Shown: in pieces, positions 20,664-32,971 of the stretch
How positions within the stretch are numbered: the stretch's first letter is position 1
Layout of the letters: each line of letters begins with the position of its first letter
Assembly: GCA_000827325.1 (NCBI GenBank)
Contig: KN832892.1
Coordinates: forward strand, 496,001-560,000
DNA length: 64,000 nucleotides
Source: Oidiodendron maius Zn
Taxonomy: Eukaryota > Ascomycota > Leotiomycetes > Myxotrichaceae
Direction: 5' to 3'
Made by a program: the position numbers and the translations under genes
Notes under the pieces: generated by a model
Database searches by the model: none
Seen by the model: the letters and a program-made list of their open reading frames with translations, nothing else
Told to the model about the DNA's origin: nothing

Positions 20664-22091
20664 GAGACTTCTAAAGCATGGCTGATATATCTCTTCTTTC
20701 CTTCCGGGCATTTGAGTGTGATTTGTTCCTAGTCCGTTCCTTCCTCTACTGCGTACAAAACTCCACTCTACCATATCTACCCTGAATAATAGTTCCGCAT
20801 ATCGATCGGTGTCATGAGACTTTTTATCGAATCCATTGTAACGGAGAAGACGTCGATGGAAGGTATGTTTTCCGTAGTTAGGGCCAAGAACACAATTTGA
20901 TATCTGTTTGACCCCGCGAAAGAGAAGGTGGGGGGGCAAGACAGCCCCGCATATCCTATCATTCTTTTCGCACTACTATTGTGGAAACAATGTTGACGAG
21001 GGCAATTAGCTAGCGAAAAGGAGAAAAACGAGCGATTACGCATATTCTTTAGCCAATAGTTAACAGGGTTCATTTACCCCTTTCATTTCGATAGTTGCGG
21101 GTTTAGTCTCGGAGTCCAGCAGACTGTGACAGTGCCGATCAACGGCCCAACTACCGGAGCTTTCAGCCTTAAGCACTAATCGGCGGAGGAGCGACCGCGA
21201 CGTAGGAGTACCCCGTAAGCAAGCCGACGATTACAGCTCACCGCCTGGCATTTTGACTTGAACTTAGTTGTTTTATCGACAGACCAACACGAAAGCTGAA
21301 GATTGAGAGGTGAAGCTTAACAAGATAGTGGTTTAAATTTCGTCATACAAATCTCACGAAATGCATCGTGGCTTTGCTTTCGGAATGAAAGAGCAGAGAC
21401 TACAACAGCTAAGCCGCGTGCCTATAGGGAGTGAAATAACCTTGTACTGTACTATCGACCGGACGATTTCCGTTTGCTCCGGCGATTAACGCTCATCCCA
21501 CAAGAGGAAATAGTGGACGAGCTTCCGATATGCAATGCACATGAGTCGTGTTCCTCGGGCAACAGGTGTTAGAGCATCCCAGAAACTTTGAACCATTCTC
21601 GCTCTACGCATTGAGACGATGCAGGAAGCGGCTCCTAGGATAATGGCGTATCCAGAGAAACTTCGTATAAACTTCCGAAAATCACATATAGGTCAATAGC
21701 TAGGGGTTTTAATTTTGCATTCAAATATTAAGAAATGGCTAAGTTATTATAGTTTTAAAATCGTGATTTTTGCGGTAAAATTGGGTGACCAGCCTACTGA
21801 TCAACTACGTTACAGCTGATATTTTGACTCAAATAACTAACTACAGAGCGTCTGAATAGCCTCCTTATATATTCGAATATGCAGTGGTTACGTCGATATT
21901 TGGCGCCGAATATCGGCATATCCTGCTTCTACGTTCTGATGCTGGATACACATTATCACCACTAAACCAGGCCCTATTCGGATGTCAGTTGCCACTCGGC
22001 CACCTTAGTCGACATCCATCAACACAACTGATTCTAATAACCGACCCCGTGATCGTCAACGTGACAATTCCCGCTTAACCCGCCACTTGGT
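20664..22091. other. Gene-poor interval
   Basis: About 1.4 kb with only short frames lacking motifs. The part from 21690 is AT-rich. The right end abuts the TPR fragment, whose upstream sequence shows no NB domain or further repeats. Confidence 0.4.
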
Positions 22092-22364
22092 ATGGAGCAC
22101 ATGTCGACCCTTAAGACAGTTAATAGCTTAGGCAGCCTTTTTAGAGATCAAGGCAAGCTTACTGACGCTGAGAAGATGTATCAGTGGGCGCTACAAGGTT
22201 ACGAGAAGAACCTTGGTACAAATCATATGTTGACCCTTAATACGGTTAAAAACTTAGGCCTTCTCTACGAAAAGTTGGGGAAGCTCGGCAATGCCAAGGA
22301 GATGTACCAGCGGCTGCTCCAGAGCTATCAGACAGTTCTTGGTGTTGACAATTGTATTGCATAG
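22092..22364 (+). pseudogene. Isolated pair of kinesin-light-chain-type TPRs (NLR tail fragment)
   Basis: A 90-codon frame holds two 42-residue repeats of the TPR_10/TPR_12 kind: HMSTLKTVNSLGSLFRDQGK with LTDAEKMYQWALQGYEKNLG, then HMLTLNTVKNLGLLYEKLGK with LGNAKEMYQRLLQSYQTVLG. In fungi these repeats usually form long arrays at the C-terminus of NB-ARC proteins. Here no NB domain lies upstream and the array ends after two units. A broken fragment of such a gene is most likely; a small TPR adaptor is possible because the frame itself is open and begins with ATG. Confidence 0.65.
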
Positions 22365-23638
22365 GGCGTTGGACATAGACACCATTTGTTTGAAAAGGCT
22401 TGGACTTGCACTTACATTGGGGTTTATGGGCTTAGGCTGACTTGGATGGGAATGACACATACGATTGGGAATCCGGAATCCCAAGAAAGGGATCAGGACA
22501 AACGGCTGTTAGGTGTATATAGACTCTGATATAACTTGAATGAATGCTGCATATTTGAACTCGGCGAGGCTGTAAGTGCTGCTTGATATACAAAATTTCC
22601 TATTTCCTGATTCTACATTCCCCCCCTGGCCCATGCTAATTTTCTCTGTGTATATATCTCTCACATTATCCTTTCTGCCTCACCATCTGCTCACTTCTCA
22701 AAATTCCTATCTCTTAGAAACATCAAAAACTCTGTCAAATTCCTCGATCCTTCTTCTAGCTCTTTCTTGATCCTTAGCAACTGTCATCCTTTTGCCTGTC
22801 GCAAGGAAGTCGGTTATATTAGATGTGTCATAAAGGTAGGAGTTCAGTCCACTGGAGAAGTTGAGTTTATTTTGATGTTTATCTCTAGTATTGGTATTAT
22901 TAAGGGTAGCAACTAATAAAGAGAAGAGGAGCTGGATTACCCTTTTTGTTGGTAGAGGGATTGCGTTGATTCTCCTGAAGTAACGTTCTTATGGTCTTCA
23001 TCTCTTTGAGTTGTTAAGGAAGGCATATTGAGTTTGTCTAGGAGAGATATATGATAAAAGCATGGACGATATGTCAGATTATATGATGGGAGTAATCTTG
23101 GGAGATAGTAAAATCCTTATACTTTGCTGGGTGCAAAATCTGGTGGTAGTGGTGGTGGTTGTTCTTCAAGATATATGGTAAGTGAGCAGAATGAGTCTAG
23201 GTGATTATAATCCAACTATCTACCTTTCATCCCCCTAACAACGAAATTTTACTTTACACAGCGGTGCATTTCAAAATCCTTCCACCAATTCCAGCCTATT
23301 TACAAATTGCAAGGCCAAGAGATTTTGCTTAAGTTGAGAGATTGAGCAGATTGTCACATGCGTAATTCTCAAAAGTTGGGAATTGCACATTGCGCGTTAA
23401 TCCCTGTCGGTTTCAGTTGCACTGCCGCCACCTGCAGCCTCGTCGCCATCAAACCACAATTTATCTTCAGAATGTTTAGTCCTTTCCCCTTCTGCAATGA
23501 ATCCGACTCCAGACGGTGTTAAAAATGAACCCGGAAGGGTCTTGACAGATCCCGTCTACGCCTTCTACACGTTCGTGGATCTTCTCGGGGCAGTGGAGCC
23601 TTCTGCATCACGAGAAATGACGACCACAGCCTGTCGAA
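22365..23638. other. Promoter-side region of the C2H2 gene
   Basis: AT- and pyrimidine-rich. A frame at 23497-23682 (beginning MNPTPDGVKNEPGRVL) overlaps the C2H2 gene start in another frame and could be a 5' exon joined by an unseen intron. Otherwise nothing recognised. Confidence 0.4.
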
Positions 23639-26019
23639 ATGCCGTTTTATTATCCCGGCAGCCTTACATACTATCTGCGTAGAAGTAACGTCTCGGATCC
23701 TGAGGACTCCAAGCTTTGGGGGCGATCGAAAATTGTCCAGCGCAGAGATGCATGGCTTGCCTCAAATGCAGCTAGGGCGAAGGTGCCACAATCAACCTCA
23801 TTGAGCATCCTTCAGGCAGCAACTCCCCCCTCTGCTCTAAGCTGGTCTGCCGATATACCTTTCAAATGTTATATGTGTTCCGCATCATTCAAGTATAGCT
23901 CCGACCTGTCAAGACATCAGGTATTGCATTCGCGAGCTAAGGATCCCAAAAGGGACTCTGGTTATGAATCGGCTCAAGAGATAGCCCGCCATGGAAATAG
24001 ACAGAATGTACTCATTGTTCGAGAACAAGTCACGCCACCAATATTTGCTCACAGTTCCTTCACTATATCGGAGCTTAACGGCAAGGCGATACCTGAAGCA
24101 CTTCGCAACAAGGTGGGCATCGCTTGCCCTAGTGTTCTAAGTGGTGAAGGATGGGCCGGGCAGGAGGATCACCAACAATTTTCTGGGGATCATTTACAGC
24201 TCATTGGTCAGATGATCAAGAAAGGAGCGTCCGCCTTGCCTAATGCTGAATCATCGGTAGAAGTCGACATTTATTCTTCGGATGAAGAAACAGACTGGGA
24301 TGATGACAGTGAAGACAGTTTTGCCGAGCATAGCACATCATATTTCAGACTTGTCAGCGATCCCGCCGGAAAGACGAACAATTAAGATAGCTTCGTTGAG
24401 CTGGCGTTGTCGCCTGCCAAACAAGCAGTGGTGGATCGTCTTATGAAAGAGTTTTGGGCAATATTCAATGCTGGGGCTAGAGTTGCCACGTGAGTCTCTT
24501 TCTGTTTTCACTCTACATATATATTAATTTTCCTCCTAGCAGCTCAATTGGAACAGATTTCGTTGTCCCTTCAAATAATTCGGCACCATCGAATCCCGGC
24601 TGTCAGGATGGAAGAGATGCCCCACAATCTTCCTCCTCATCACAGTCACGTTCGCAGTCGAATTCTGCGTCATCACGCAATACTAGCATCAGCCCAAGCC
24701 ACGAGAAACAGAAGAAAAGTGAAGATGACAGAAATCAGGAAGACGATGATGGAAGAGATCCCAAAAGACGCAGAACACTGTTATCACCACCATTGGATTC
24801 TAAGGACGCGCCGAAGTTTGCTTGCCCCTATAGAAAGCACGAGCCTCACAAGTATTGTGGCAATACCAAGCAGTGGCGATCATGTGCAATGACACCATTA
24901 ACCAGCATCGCTCGAGTAAAGTAAGAATTACATCACTATTATCGAGCTATGTACTAAATATTAGCAGAGGCCATCTTTACAGACACCACCGCATTTTCCC
25001 TTGTCCGAGATGCAAGGTACTCTTCGAAGCCCAGGAAGAAGTGACTTTGCACATCGGCAAACCAGAAGGCTGTGAATTTAGAGAATCCAAGCAAGAGGAT
25101 GGGATCACAAGTGAGGTGGTTGAGCGATTAAGATGCAAGAAAAAAAATAGGAAAGGCCAATCTGAGGAAGAGAGCTGGGTGGAGATATACCAGCTCATAT
25201 TTCCCGATGATGGCGTTCCATCGCCATGTAAGTCGAATGGTCCTCTTGCAAACTTCCAAGTCTCACGAGGCCAACACATCACTGTTGGATGTCCTAACAT
25301 TGTTATTTTCTCAATTTACATAGCTCACACATGATATAGATTTTGAGCCTCCGAATTCCTCAAGGGAACTATCAGATTATGAAGAGTATTGCCGACGCGA
25401 ACTTCCAAGAGTCTTTAGAGCCGCTTTGGAGGAAGTTGTTCACAACGACACTCAAGTCATTGAAGACCGGCTAAGGAGCCGGTTGGAGAAGATGATACGA
25501 GAATGTCAGGATCGTGTGTTCTCAAGCTATCGGTCGGGAAGTGTCTCAAGAAGTCAAACACCTCTACGTCCTATGAACATTGATAGTCCGATTCAACGCT
25601 CCACATCTGTCCTAAAGCCCGTCTTGGCAGATACTTCCGGAGTTGTTGTTAGCAATGTAAAAGACAACCCGGTTCCTTATAGTGAAATTAGCACCGGTTT
25701 GGACTCAGGGACCCCGAAGTTTCCCAGGCACGAACCAGATGACTCGAGATATATGAGCTACTCTTCCGGCCTTACTCCATCACTATCGGGTTCAGAAATT
25801 ATCCCTATCGATACCTCCTCCATCACATCCACTGTCGAAGTCGAAGCCAATGCACCAGCGGCGATAAGCACGGGTATGTTCAATCCACCACTAGTCCCTA
25901 ACCCAGAACCACGACAGGATCTAATAAGCGAAAAAGCTTGGGGGCAAGACTTCGATAATTCAGCTATACTGGGTTGTGACTTTGCTGAACTGGATCTTAT
26001 CAACTGGAATTCATTTTGA
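23639..26019 (+). CDS. C2H2 zinc-finger protein of a fungal-expanded family; one in-frame stop
   Basis: Exons 23639-24489, 24540-24920, 24968-25227 and 25340-26019 keep one frame over 724 codons. A C2H2 finger is at about residues 77-99 (CYMCSASFKYSSDLSRHQVLH). After a long acidic and serine-rich linker come PKFACPYRKHEPHKYC, WRSCAMTPLTSIARVKGHLY and RHHRIFPCPRCKVLFEAQEE, the conserved Cys/His block of a large ascomycete family, then WVEIYQLIFPDDGVPSPYFEP. Nuclear regulatory function is inferred. The oddity is a TAA at 24383-24385 in the same frame, between two stretches that both belong to the family (EFWAIFNAG follows). No plausible intron removes it. The gene is therefore a recent pseudogene, makes a 248-residue truncated form, or depends on readthrough. 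The start is uncertain. Confidence 0.7.
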
Positions 26020-26990
26020 GCGTTGCCCCGGATACTTCCCTGTCATAAGACACAGTCCACTCAAGGATATCTTATAAGCTGAGAATGTGCCCAGCCCATT
26101 TCTAGTCGATTCGGGGTTGCCTCTTTATCGTGCAGTACGAGCAAGGTTGTCCGCCTTCGCACTAGACCTTGGTCAGCCATATTAGGGCTAAAGGGTAGCT
26201 TTCAGAGGGTAGGGGACCCATAATCTTGCACATCGTGCATGCTACACACCGTCTCCGAGATATCCGCCTGTATTGATGTCCTAGTAAGATTATCTCCTGG
26301 GGTCAGGCACTGATCTCTCCTCTAGACCTCCCTCACCGAAACTCGAACTGACGACAGCCAACCGGCCCAAAAGAAGAAAGAAAAGAGCGCAAGCCAGGGT
26401 GTTAAGGGGATTCGGATAGCGAGGGACCACCACGTTGTACCACGTTGTAAAAGCCGAACGCTGCAACCTAGCACTGTGCCCGTGCTCTACGTATTTTGGC
26501 CCAGCTAAAATTTAGAAACCTTCCAATCTCGGATTTCATGTCTAGTCGTCGAGAATAATTACTACCGAAGGCGTTTGGAGGCTTGATGTAATCCCTGTAT
26601 GGCGCGCGTCCATAGCCATTCCGAAAGTAGAAGCATCCGAACGCAGCTTACTTAATGTCCCTCTCCCACTTCACGATCCGCTTTAGATGAGCGTATAGAA
26701 TCGCCAAGCTGTCTCAAATTCTGGGCTACAACCTAATGAGATTGGTTCTATTACTGGCAGGAACGAACCAGGCATGGCAGATATCAGATCCGAGCGGGGC
26801 TAGGGGATCTATGCAAAAGGTCAAGGGAGTTTAAGGATCGAAGTATTTGAGATGGAAAGGCAGAAAAGTTATATAAAAGTGCCTTGCTCTCGCCTGTTCC
26901 AACACTTGAAATCATCAACCCTCAAGTTTCTTCCGGTTGCATTTTCTTCTTTCTCGTTAGAACTAACTATTGTGCTGTATATTAATAGCC
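26020..26990. other. Intergenic, promoter of the lipase-like gene
   Basis: No gene recognised. A short tandem ACCACGTTGT x2 lies at about 26431-26450. The last 120 bp have a TATA box and a pyrimidine-rich leader for the gene at 26991. Confidence 0.45.
26872..26878 (+). promoter_or_regulatory. TATA box of the PAF-acetylhydrolase-like gene
   Basis: TATAAAA 113 bp upstream of the ATG at 26991, followed by a CT-rich leader typical of fungal core promoters. Confidence 0.45.
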
Positions 26991-28118
26991 ATGCTTCAAG
27001 CCCTTCTCCTAGGTAGCTGCCTCCTGCTACCTGCTATCCACGGAGCACTCTTCCCTCCTCCAACGGGCAACTTCAATACAAGCCTCACTATAACCCAACT
27101 GACCGACTACACTCGTCGCGATCCCTATGCACCAACTCCACAACCACGCTCGCTCATGGTCTCAGTCTTCCAGCCTACGACATGCACGGCAGGCCCAACG
27201 CCGTATATGGATCCCCTAACTGCTGCCTTCGTCGACGCAAATGTGCTGCCTGGTGGTGTTCTTCCACCAGGCACATTTGAATCTCTCAGTTTCCTTAACT
27301 GCCCGACAATTCCTTATCATCAGGAGAAACAGTTCCCCATGCTTTTATTCTCGACTGGCATGGGGGATCCACGCGTATATTACTCTATTCTCGCCCAGGC
27401 CATTGCCAGCACCGGCTACGTCGTCATCACCATCGACCACCCCTTTGATGCGAACATCGTCGTTTACCCCAATAACCGCACTGTCCTCGCAGCAAATATC
27501 ACCGAAGACGAGCAGGGTCTCACCTTTGACCTGAATGTCCGTACGCAAGACGTCATCTTCGTGCTCGACGAAGTCTCTCGACCATCACTTGCAGAGATCC
27601 TCCCCGGCTTTGAGCAACTTGACGTTTCAAGAGTTGGCGTATTCGGACACTCTCTTGGTGGTGCCACTGCCGCCCAGGCCATGTTTGTCGATGAGCGGTT
27701 TGCTGGCGGGATGAATCTCGACGGGATGATGTTCGGATCTGTGGTCGATCGCGGCCTTCACAAACCGTTCGTCCTCTGGGGCCATACGGGACATAGCACC
27801 TTGCCAGGGGCAGACTTCGATTTAACCTGGGAAACCTTCTGGTCCAAGTCGACAGGTTTTAAGAGGGAGCTGTCTTTGGAAGATAGTGCCCATGGGACGT
27901 TCACAGATCTGCCAGATGTGGTAGATGTGCTGGGGTTGAGCGGGATCCTGCCGCCAGAAGTTAGCCAGCTATTGGGGACCATTGATGGAACTAGGGCGCT
28001 GAAGGTGATCAGTACATATGTGGTTTCTTTCTTTGATTTTGTCCTTAAAGGCAAGGATGTCGGATTGTTGGGGGGGCCTAGCCCTGAATTTCCGGAGGTT
28101 ACATTTGTTGACCATTGA
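26991..28118 (+). CDS. Secreted PAF-acetylhydrolase-like lipase
   Basis: An intronless protein of 375 residues starting at the ATG that begins a clear signal peptide (MLQALLLGSCLLLPAIHG). The alpha/beta-hydrolase core has PMLLFSTGMGDPRVYYSILA (oxyanion side), nucleophile GVFGHSLGGATAA (Ser221), acid MNLDGMM (Asp244) and base DSAHGTFTDLPD (His301). This order and spacing match the platelet-activating-factor acetylhydrolase family (PF03403), which removes short acyl groups from phospholipids. Fungal members are often secreted and of unknown natural substrate. All three catalytic residues are present and the length is normal. The neighbouring cutinase suggests an esterase-rich stretch but shares no promoter with it. 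Confidence 0.88.
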   Translation: MLQALLLGSCLLLPAIHGALFPPPTGNFNTSLTITQLTDYTRRDPYAPTPQPRSLMVSVFQPTTCTAGPTPYMDPLTAAFVDANVLPGGVLPPGTFESLSFLNCPTIPYHQEKQFPMLLFSTGMGDPRVYYSILAQAIASTGYVVITIDHPFDANIVVYPNNRTVLAANITEDEQGLTFDLNVRTQDVIFVLDEVSRPSLAEILPGFEQLDVSRVGVFGHSLGGATAAQAMFVDERFAGGMNLDGMMFGSVVDRGLHKPFVLWGHTGHSTLPGADFDLTWETFWSKSTGFKRELSLEDSAHGTFTDLPDVVDVLGLSGILPPEVSQLLGTIDGTRALKVISTYVVSFFDFVLKGKDVGLLGGPSPEFPEVTFVDH

Positions 28119-29715
28119 CTATGACTTTTCAAGTCACACTGAAGGGAGGTAGTTATCCATTACGTTTATTGTGATACGCAATTTGTACACCACAGTACAG
28201 TCTTGAGTCTTGTAGATATTCCATTCCCTAGTCGTGAAATATTATTCTGTGTTTTGTGAAGCCGATGGGGAAGGATCTTATATTTGGTTGCACCCTGGGG
28301 GATATGGAGTTGGCGAAACATATATTCATTCTTTAGATTACATTGACAGAGAAGTCTCAATCCTGAAGACGTGGTTAGAATGGTTTGTTCCAAGAGAGCA
28401 TCGTTGTCAGCCTGTTTGGATGTCGCAGGAAATGGGTCCTAGCACGTTCCTAGCCTATGTGAGAATTGCCCATAACAGGTTAAATCGGCAATGACTTCCC
28501 CTGGGATATTTAGCCAGAGAGATGCACAAGGAAACCGCTATTAAACAGCCACCGAAAAATACGACTCACGACCCTTCCTCGTAACGACTTCAAGTCAGTT
28601 GAGAACACCATTCAGAATACACGTGGTCTACTTCCTTCTCATAGGCCCTTGCGACTAGGCAGCAAAAAGCTAGCCACGCGCAATCTGTCGGCGTTTCCAT
28701 CCGATATCACCAGCTCAAAGCCGCATTTCACATGAAATCAAGTCCCGTGTTGCGGCATCGTAACTCCGGAACCGAGCACGCAAAAGCTGCGCCAATAGGG
28801 ATAATCGGCTTCACAATCGGGCTGTGGGGGCCTGTGCGCCTTGTGACATTTTCCGTGCCGGTTTTGGTAGCAACCATCTGCGTCTAGCCAATGACAATAA
28901 TTCCGACCGATCGCACGGCCGTCGAAAGACGTATCCATGTTATGGTAGTATCTACCCTAGGTATAAGGGATCATCAGAGTTCGTATTTCCAATACTACAG
29001 TGTAGTTATTCAGGTTTAGTGTCACTTTCGTGGCGGCATGAATCATGATAACGCTGAGCACGCACAGTCATTCCTTAATATTCTTAATGCAACCCCACTC
29101 GCTAATTAGGGAGGTGCTTGGAGTAAAGGCTTGCTCTAAGTTGCGCGAGGTGTAATGGTGGGGTTGACGGGAGGATAACCTCTCCAAGAACTCGCCGTGA
29201 TTCAATTCCAGTGGTATTATAACTGTGATTGTAAAAGATTAAGTCCTGGCCGTCCAATTGTCTGTGAACATGGCTTTTTCACCTTCCACTTACAAATTTA
29301 GCCTAAAAAAGAAAGGGAAAAGGTTGACGTTACGAATGACTTAGAATCGAATTCTTTCTGCGACCAAGCGTTTCATCAGCCTTTACTCCTATTGATTGAA
29401 TTCAAGGTTCATCCTTTTCATTGTTTCACTATATTTGTCACCTATCCTCTTTGCCTATATATTTAAAGATATTTAGATGCCACCAGATTATACACCTGCC
29501 TCATGATGTCCTATTTTAGTCGAACTTCTTATCTTAGATGGCTTCTTTGCAGTGGTATTCATATAGCAGAGGCAATAACTTATATTCTTAAAAAGGTAGA
29601 GCTGTAAACTTAGAAATAAATAATGATAAAAGGAGAAGAGAACAATACAGGACAATTATCACGAATAAGGTGGATTGCCCAGTGGTGCTCAGTAACAGAT
29701 ATCAAATATATCCCA
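28119..29715. other. Gene-free interval between convergent lipase and cutinase
   Basis: Short frames only. One at 28234-28494 lacks an ATG start and has no recognisable domain. The stretch from 29050 is AT-rich. It contains the 3' regions of both convergent genes. Confidence 0.4.
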
Positions 29716-30515
29716 TCACAGCATTGAAACAAGGAAATCCGCTGCTGACGTGGCATTAGAACCATAAGTGAAATGAGCAGGAAGAGGCAACAGTATTCCA
29801 TCGCATATAATGTCGCCTGAATTACAATATACTTTAGTCTGTGACACAGGGTAATTTGGGATTCTACCATCATCCTGTTGATTGCGCGTATACCCGAAGA
29901 GAACCACCCCCGCAATTTGAGACATTATAGCCGGTGGGAGGGCTTGGATTGAACCATCCATAACAGCGGCACCCTGACTGTAATGAGTTAAAAGTCAGTT
30001 TCACCCGGAGTGTGGCTAGTTGGACATTCTTACCTATAACCACCAGCTACAACTTTAGTACTAGGGCACATCGTGTTGGCCAAATCAAACAAGGTGGTGG
30101 CTGCCCCAATATCGTCAGGACTAGTATTTTGAGGCAGGAAGTTGTCTCCTAAGGTGGCATTGTATGGCGGGCCAACTCCTTGACAAGCTACTGCATCTGC
30201 ACCGAGGCTGGCTTGGAGAGCCGTGCAAACTTCGGGCCCAACGATAATGCCCTAAGTTGATAAGCTTTTACAAGCAGTTATTTATGTTTACCAACATACC
30301 ATATTCCCTGGTTCAAGAGAACCACGCGCAAAGATGAAGGTTACATCTCGACAAGGACCGTTTATTAGATCGTCTGATTCATCATTGACGGATTGGCGGG
30401 CTCTGAGACGAGCGAGATCTCTAGTCTGAACAGCGTCAAAGGTCATGCCATTAGGGGTAGGTGCTGCTATAGTGGCGCAGATAAAGGCAGAAATAACGAC
30501 ACATTGAAGCTTCAT
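29716..30515 (-). CDS. Cutinase family serine esterase
   Basis: Three minus-strand exons (30515-30300, 30251-30034, 29977-29716) encode 231 residues; introns are 48 and 56 bp. A signal peptide (about 1-18) is followed by a pro-region. The cutinase motifs are complete: FARGSLEPGNMG (oxyanion region), CPSTKVVAGGYSQGA with nucleophile Ser145, CNSGDIIC with Asp200, and LPLPAHFTYG with His213. Cys55, Cys134, Cys196 and Cys203 fit the two conserved disulfides; others may form an extra pair. The enzyme would hydrolyse cutin or other polyesters outside the cell, consistent with a plant-associated life. The second intron interrupts the catalytic serine codon, which can hide the gene from simple frame searches. 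Confidence 0.9.
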
Positions 30516-31993
30516 CTTCGTTAAGGAGGGGTCGGGTTAGAAAAAGGCACTTTTGGGACTGGATATTGACAGTTTTAGTGTTAGAGAGATTCAAGCTGCT
30601 GGCCATTCTCCTCACTGTGAAATCACCGTTCTTTATAGGTTTCACGATAGCTAGAGCCGAGGTTGGACGCAGAGCAGAATATAGAATCAAGGCAACGCCC
30701 ATGTGCGTACTTAAGCATGGGATAGCCCGAGTGCCATGCAAGTCTGCGATAATATCTGCCGAAAGGCTTTCACTCTATGACCGTACTGGGCATCACGTTG
30801 AACCGGACCCAGGTGTTCCGACTTTAGGATTTGGTGAAAGATAATTTTAAATATTCTTAGCTCCCAGAGATGGCCTAGTAAAAGGACTAGCATATGGTAA
30901 GCCGCGGAGCGATGCAGCCTTTACACCAAGCCAATGTACGCAATTGGTTTAATATCACACATATCTTGACGCGGACAAGCCCGACGACCGGGATCTCCAT
31001 GCGGGGCCCCGTCAATCGTGTTGGGCAACTGGTACAAACTGCATACCTCTAATTCACATGGAATCATCTTGAATTATCACAGAGGCGCTATGCCGAGGCC
31101 GAAGCTGATAAAGATGTTGCAAAAGTCACATACTAGAAGGATACTGCTTTACGCCATGAGGATCTTGCAATTTATTTTGCAGCCGAGCTTCAAGCCCAAT
31201 TTCGTACCCCTACATTGCTCAAACCTCCCGGCTTGCTTTTTTTTTCGTTATTAATGAGGTTTATTACCGGGTTCATTGCTAGTCTAGATATAGGTCGTAG
31301 GGGGGAAGAAAGGCTCCTTGACAAGAGTTGGAAGGCATGTTGGAGAATCTCGCTTCATCGCTGCAGTCGCATCTCCAGCTAACAAGGCCACCCCCAAAGG
31401 CCTTGAACGCCATATTAGGGGGCTGGATGGCGATATTATTTGAACTGGACAACGCGGCATAAGAAAACTGGTGCGCCTACAAGGTCAGGCAGAACTGGCA
31501 TAGATTTGAAAGGAATATTGTAAGCGAATAAGGCACCCCAACAACGCCGCCGAGGGTGCAAATCACGCTGCTCTTAAGAACTATGTCAAAGCTTGGCGAC
31601 CGTTCCCCATGCTGCAGCTTGCTGGCTTGGGCGCATGACGCCTGTCGCCCCAGAAACCCCGGTGCGGGGACTCCGCCATACACGCATGTACCTCGCACTG
31701 TTTTAGCGTCCTACTTCTACAGTAGCCCAAGTAGCAAATGACCAATAGGAAATCCCCCTAAAACGTTGGAAAGGGAGGGGTTGTTAGCGTGGCTAATAGT
31801 GGCGAACGGTCAATGCCATTTGTATCCCCGCTTTGGACACTCCTGCTGGGTCCTGGATCACCGTGCACTGCTCCCCTCTATGGTTGCTATCTCAATCCAC
31901 TCACCAATGTACTCTAGAGCATCCACATATGATCCTTTATCGCAGTAGACAAAAGTCCATGCATCTTGGTGCCTTAGCATCCCAACACGCGAA
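30516..31993. other. Gene-poor interval
   Basis: It holds the cutinase promoter (right of 30515). Several short frames overlap without motifs. No repeats or RNA genes seen. Confidence 0.4.
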
Positions 31994-32971
31994 ATGGCCA
32001 ATTTCTACCACCTGCCAGCCAGATGTGAAGCTTCCAGAGGCACTGCTCAACACGTGAAGCCCGTTCCTGCCCAGCAAATGGGATCGGTGGCCTGCAGCAT
32101 TCATTGCTCGTTAGATTCTCCAGAATTTGACCCAGCCATGCCCCTCTCAACTCGATATATTACCCTCCCACTGCAGTCTTCCACCGGCCTCTCTGCACAT
32201 GCAGGCCCGCATCCCGCTCCGAATGTGGTCCTGCACGCGCCTCCAGCATCGTACGGACAAGGAATATTTCATGCAACAGAACACGGCGACATCGATGATA
32301 CATTCCAGCCTCAGGAAGGCAAGATCCCCGAGGTCGGAATAGGAGATTATCCCCAGATCCAGGTGCCTTTGAGTCGGCATCCATCATTGCTGTCACAAGA
32401 AGAAAAACAATCCTGGCTTGGGTGGGGAGAGCCTTCTCTCCCAGCCGTACTATCGCATCGTAGATCTAGAGAAGCGAGCAAAATACCTTGCGATCAATTT
32501 GGAGATAAAGTTAGTCTGAACCTGGCGGCAGGTAAATCAACCGCTAACTTGGAGAATGATGCCCAGGTATCCAACTCAGACGATACGCTCCAAGCTCAAT
32601 GGGGCTCAGATCCCGCTTTTACCGCCAGGTATTTCGTGCCCCCATTGGATCAGCTTACTGAGCTGGAGGTGTCTATCATATGGAACGAATACATTGCGAC
32701 GATCCTCAAACCACTTGATAATTTTCTCGGAACAGATGTAGAAGAGAATCAGCAACGAATCATCCGCTCGTATAACGGCGGCATTGGGATTCACGAGGTT
32801 GAATCTCTTACAGGCGCAGCTCTAACCCGTGGCACGCCCAGCACCTCGTTAGATTCTATAAGATCCACGACCCTACAAGATTTAACACTCCCTCCTGCCA
32901 TTCTACACAGGAAACCTTTGCGCAGGTATAGAATGCGGGTAAAGCCTGTCCTAACAAGCAGGGGAGAATAG
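31994..32971 (+). CDS. Uncharacterised protein, 325 residues
   Basis: A single open frame from ATG. Residues 1-200 look disordered (rich in Pro, Ser, His, Gln). A more ordered segment at about 207-265 contains WGSDPAFTARYFVPPLDQ followed by LTELEVSIIWNEYIATILKP, and the C-terminus is basic (KPLRRYRMRVKP). The GSD..F...yfvPP pattern loosely recalls the conserved region ahead of helix-loop-helix domains in some fungal proteins, but no such domain follows. No signal peptide or membrane segment. It could be a diverged regulatory protein or a 3'-truncated relic. Confidence 0.45.
   Translation: MANFYHLPARCEASRGTAQHVKPVPAQQMGSVACSIHCSLDSPEFDPAMPLSTRYITLPLQSSTGLSAHAGPHPAPNVVLHAPPASYGQGIFHATEHGDIDDTFQPQEGKIPEVGIGDYPQIQVPLSRHPSLLSQEEKQSWLGWGEPSLPAVLSHRRSREASKIPCDQFGDKVSLNLAAGKSTANLENDAQVSNSDDTLQAQWGSDPAFTARYFVPPLDQLTELEVSIIWNEYIATILKPLDNFLGTDVEENQQRIIRSYNGGIGIHEVESLTGAALTRGTPSTSLDSIRSTTLQDLTLPPAILHRKPLRRYRMRVKPVLTSRGE

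Noticed and set aside
24353-24390. Candidate intron that would remove the C2H2 gene's TAA
   Set aside because: It would be only 34-38 bp and does not restore the frame with either acceptor.
26600-26720. Possible second hAT-like motif (VEASERSL)
   Set aside because: The match is a few residues only, with no supporting context.
28234-28494. 86-codon plus-strand frame
   Set aside because: Starts at GTG, no motif, lies in the 3' region of the lipase gene.
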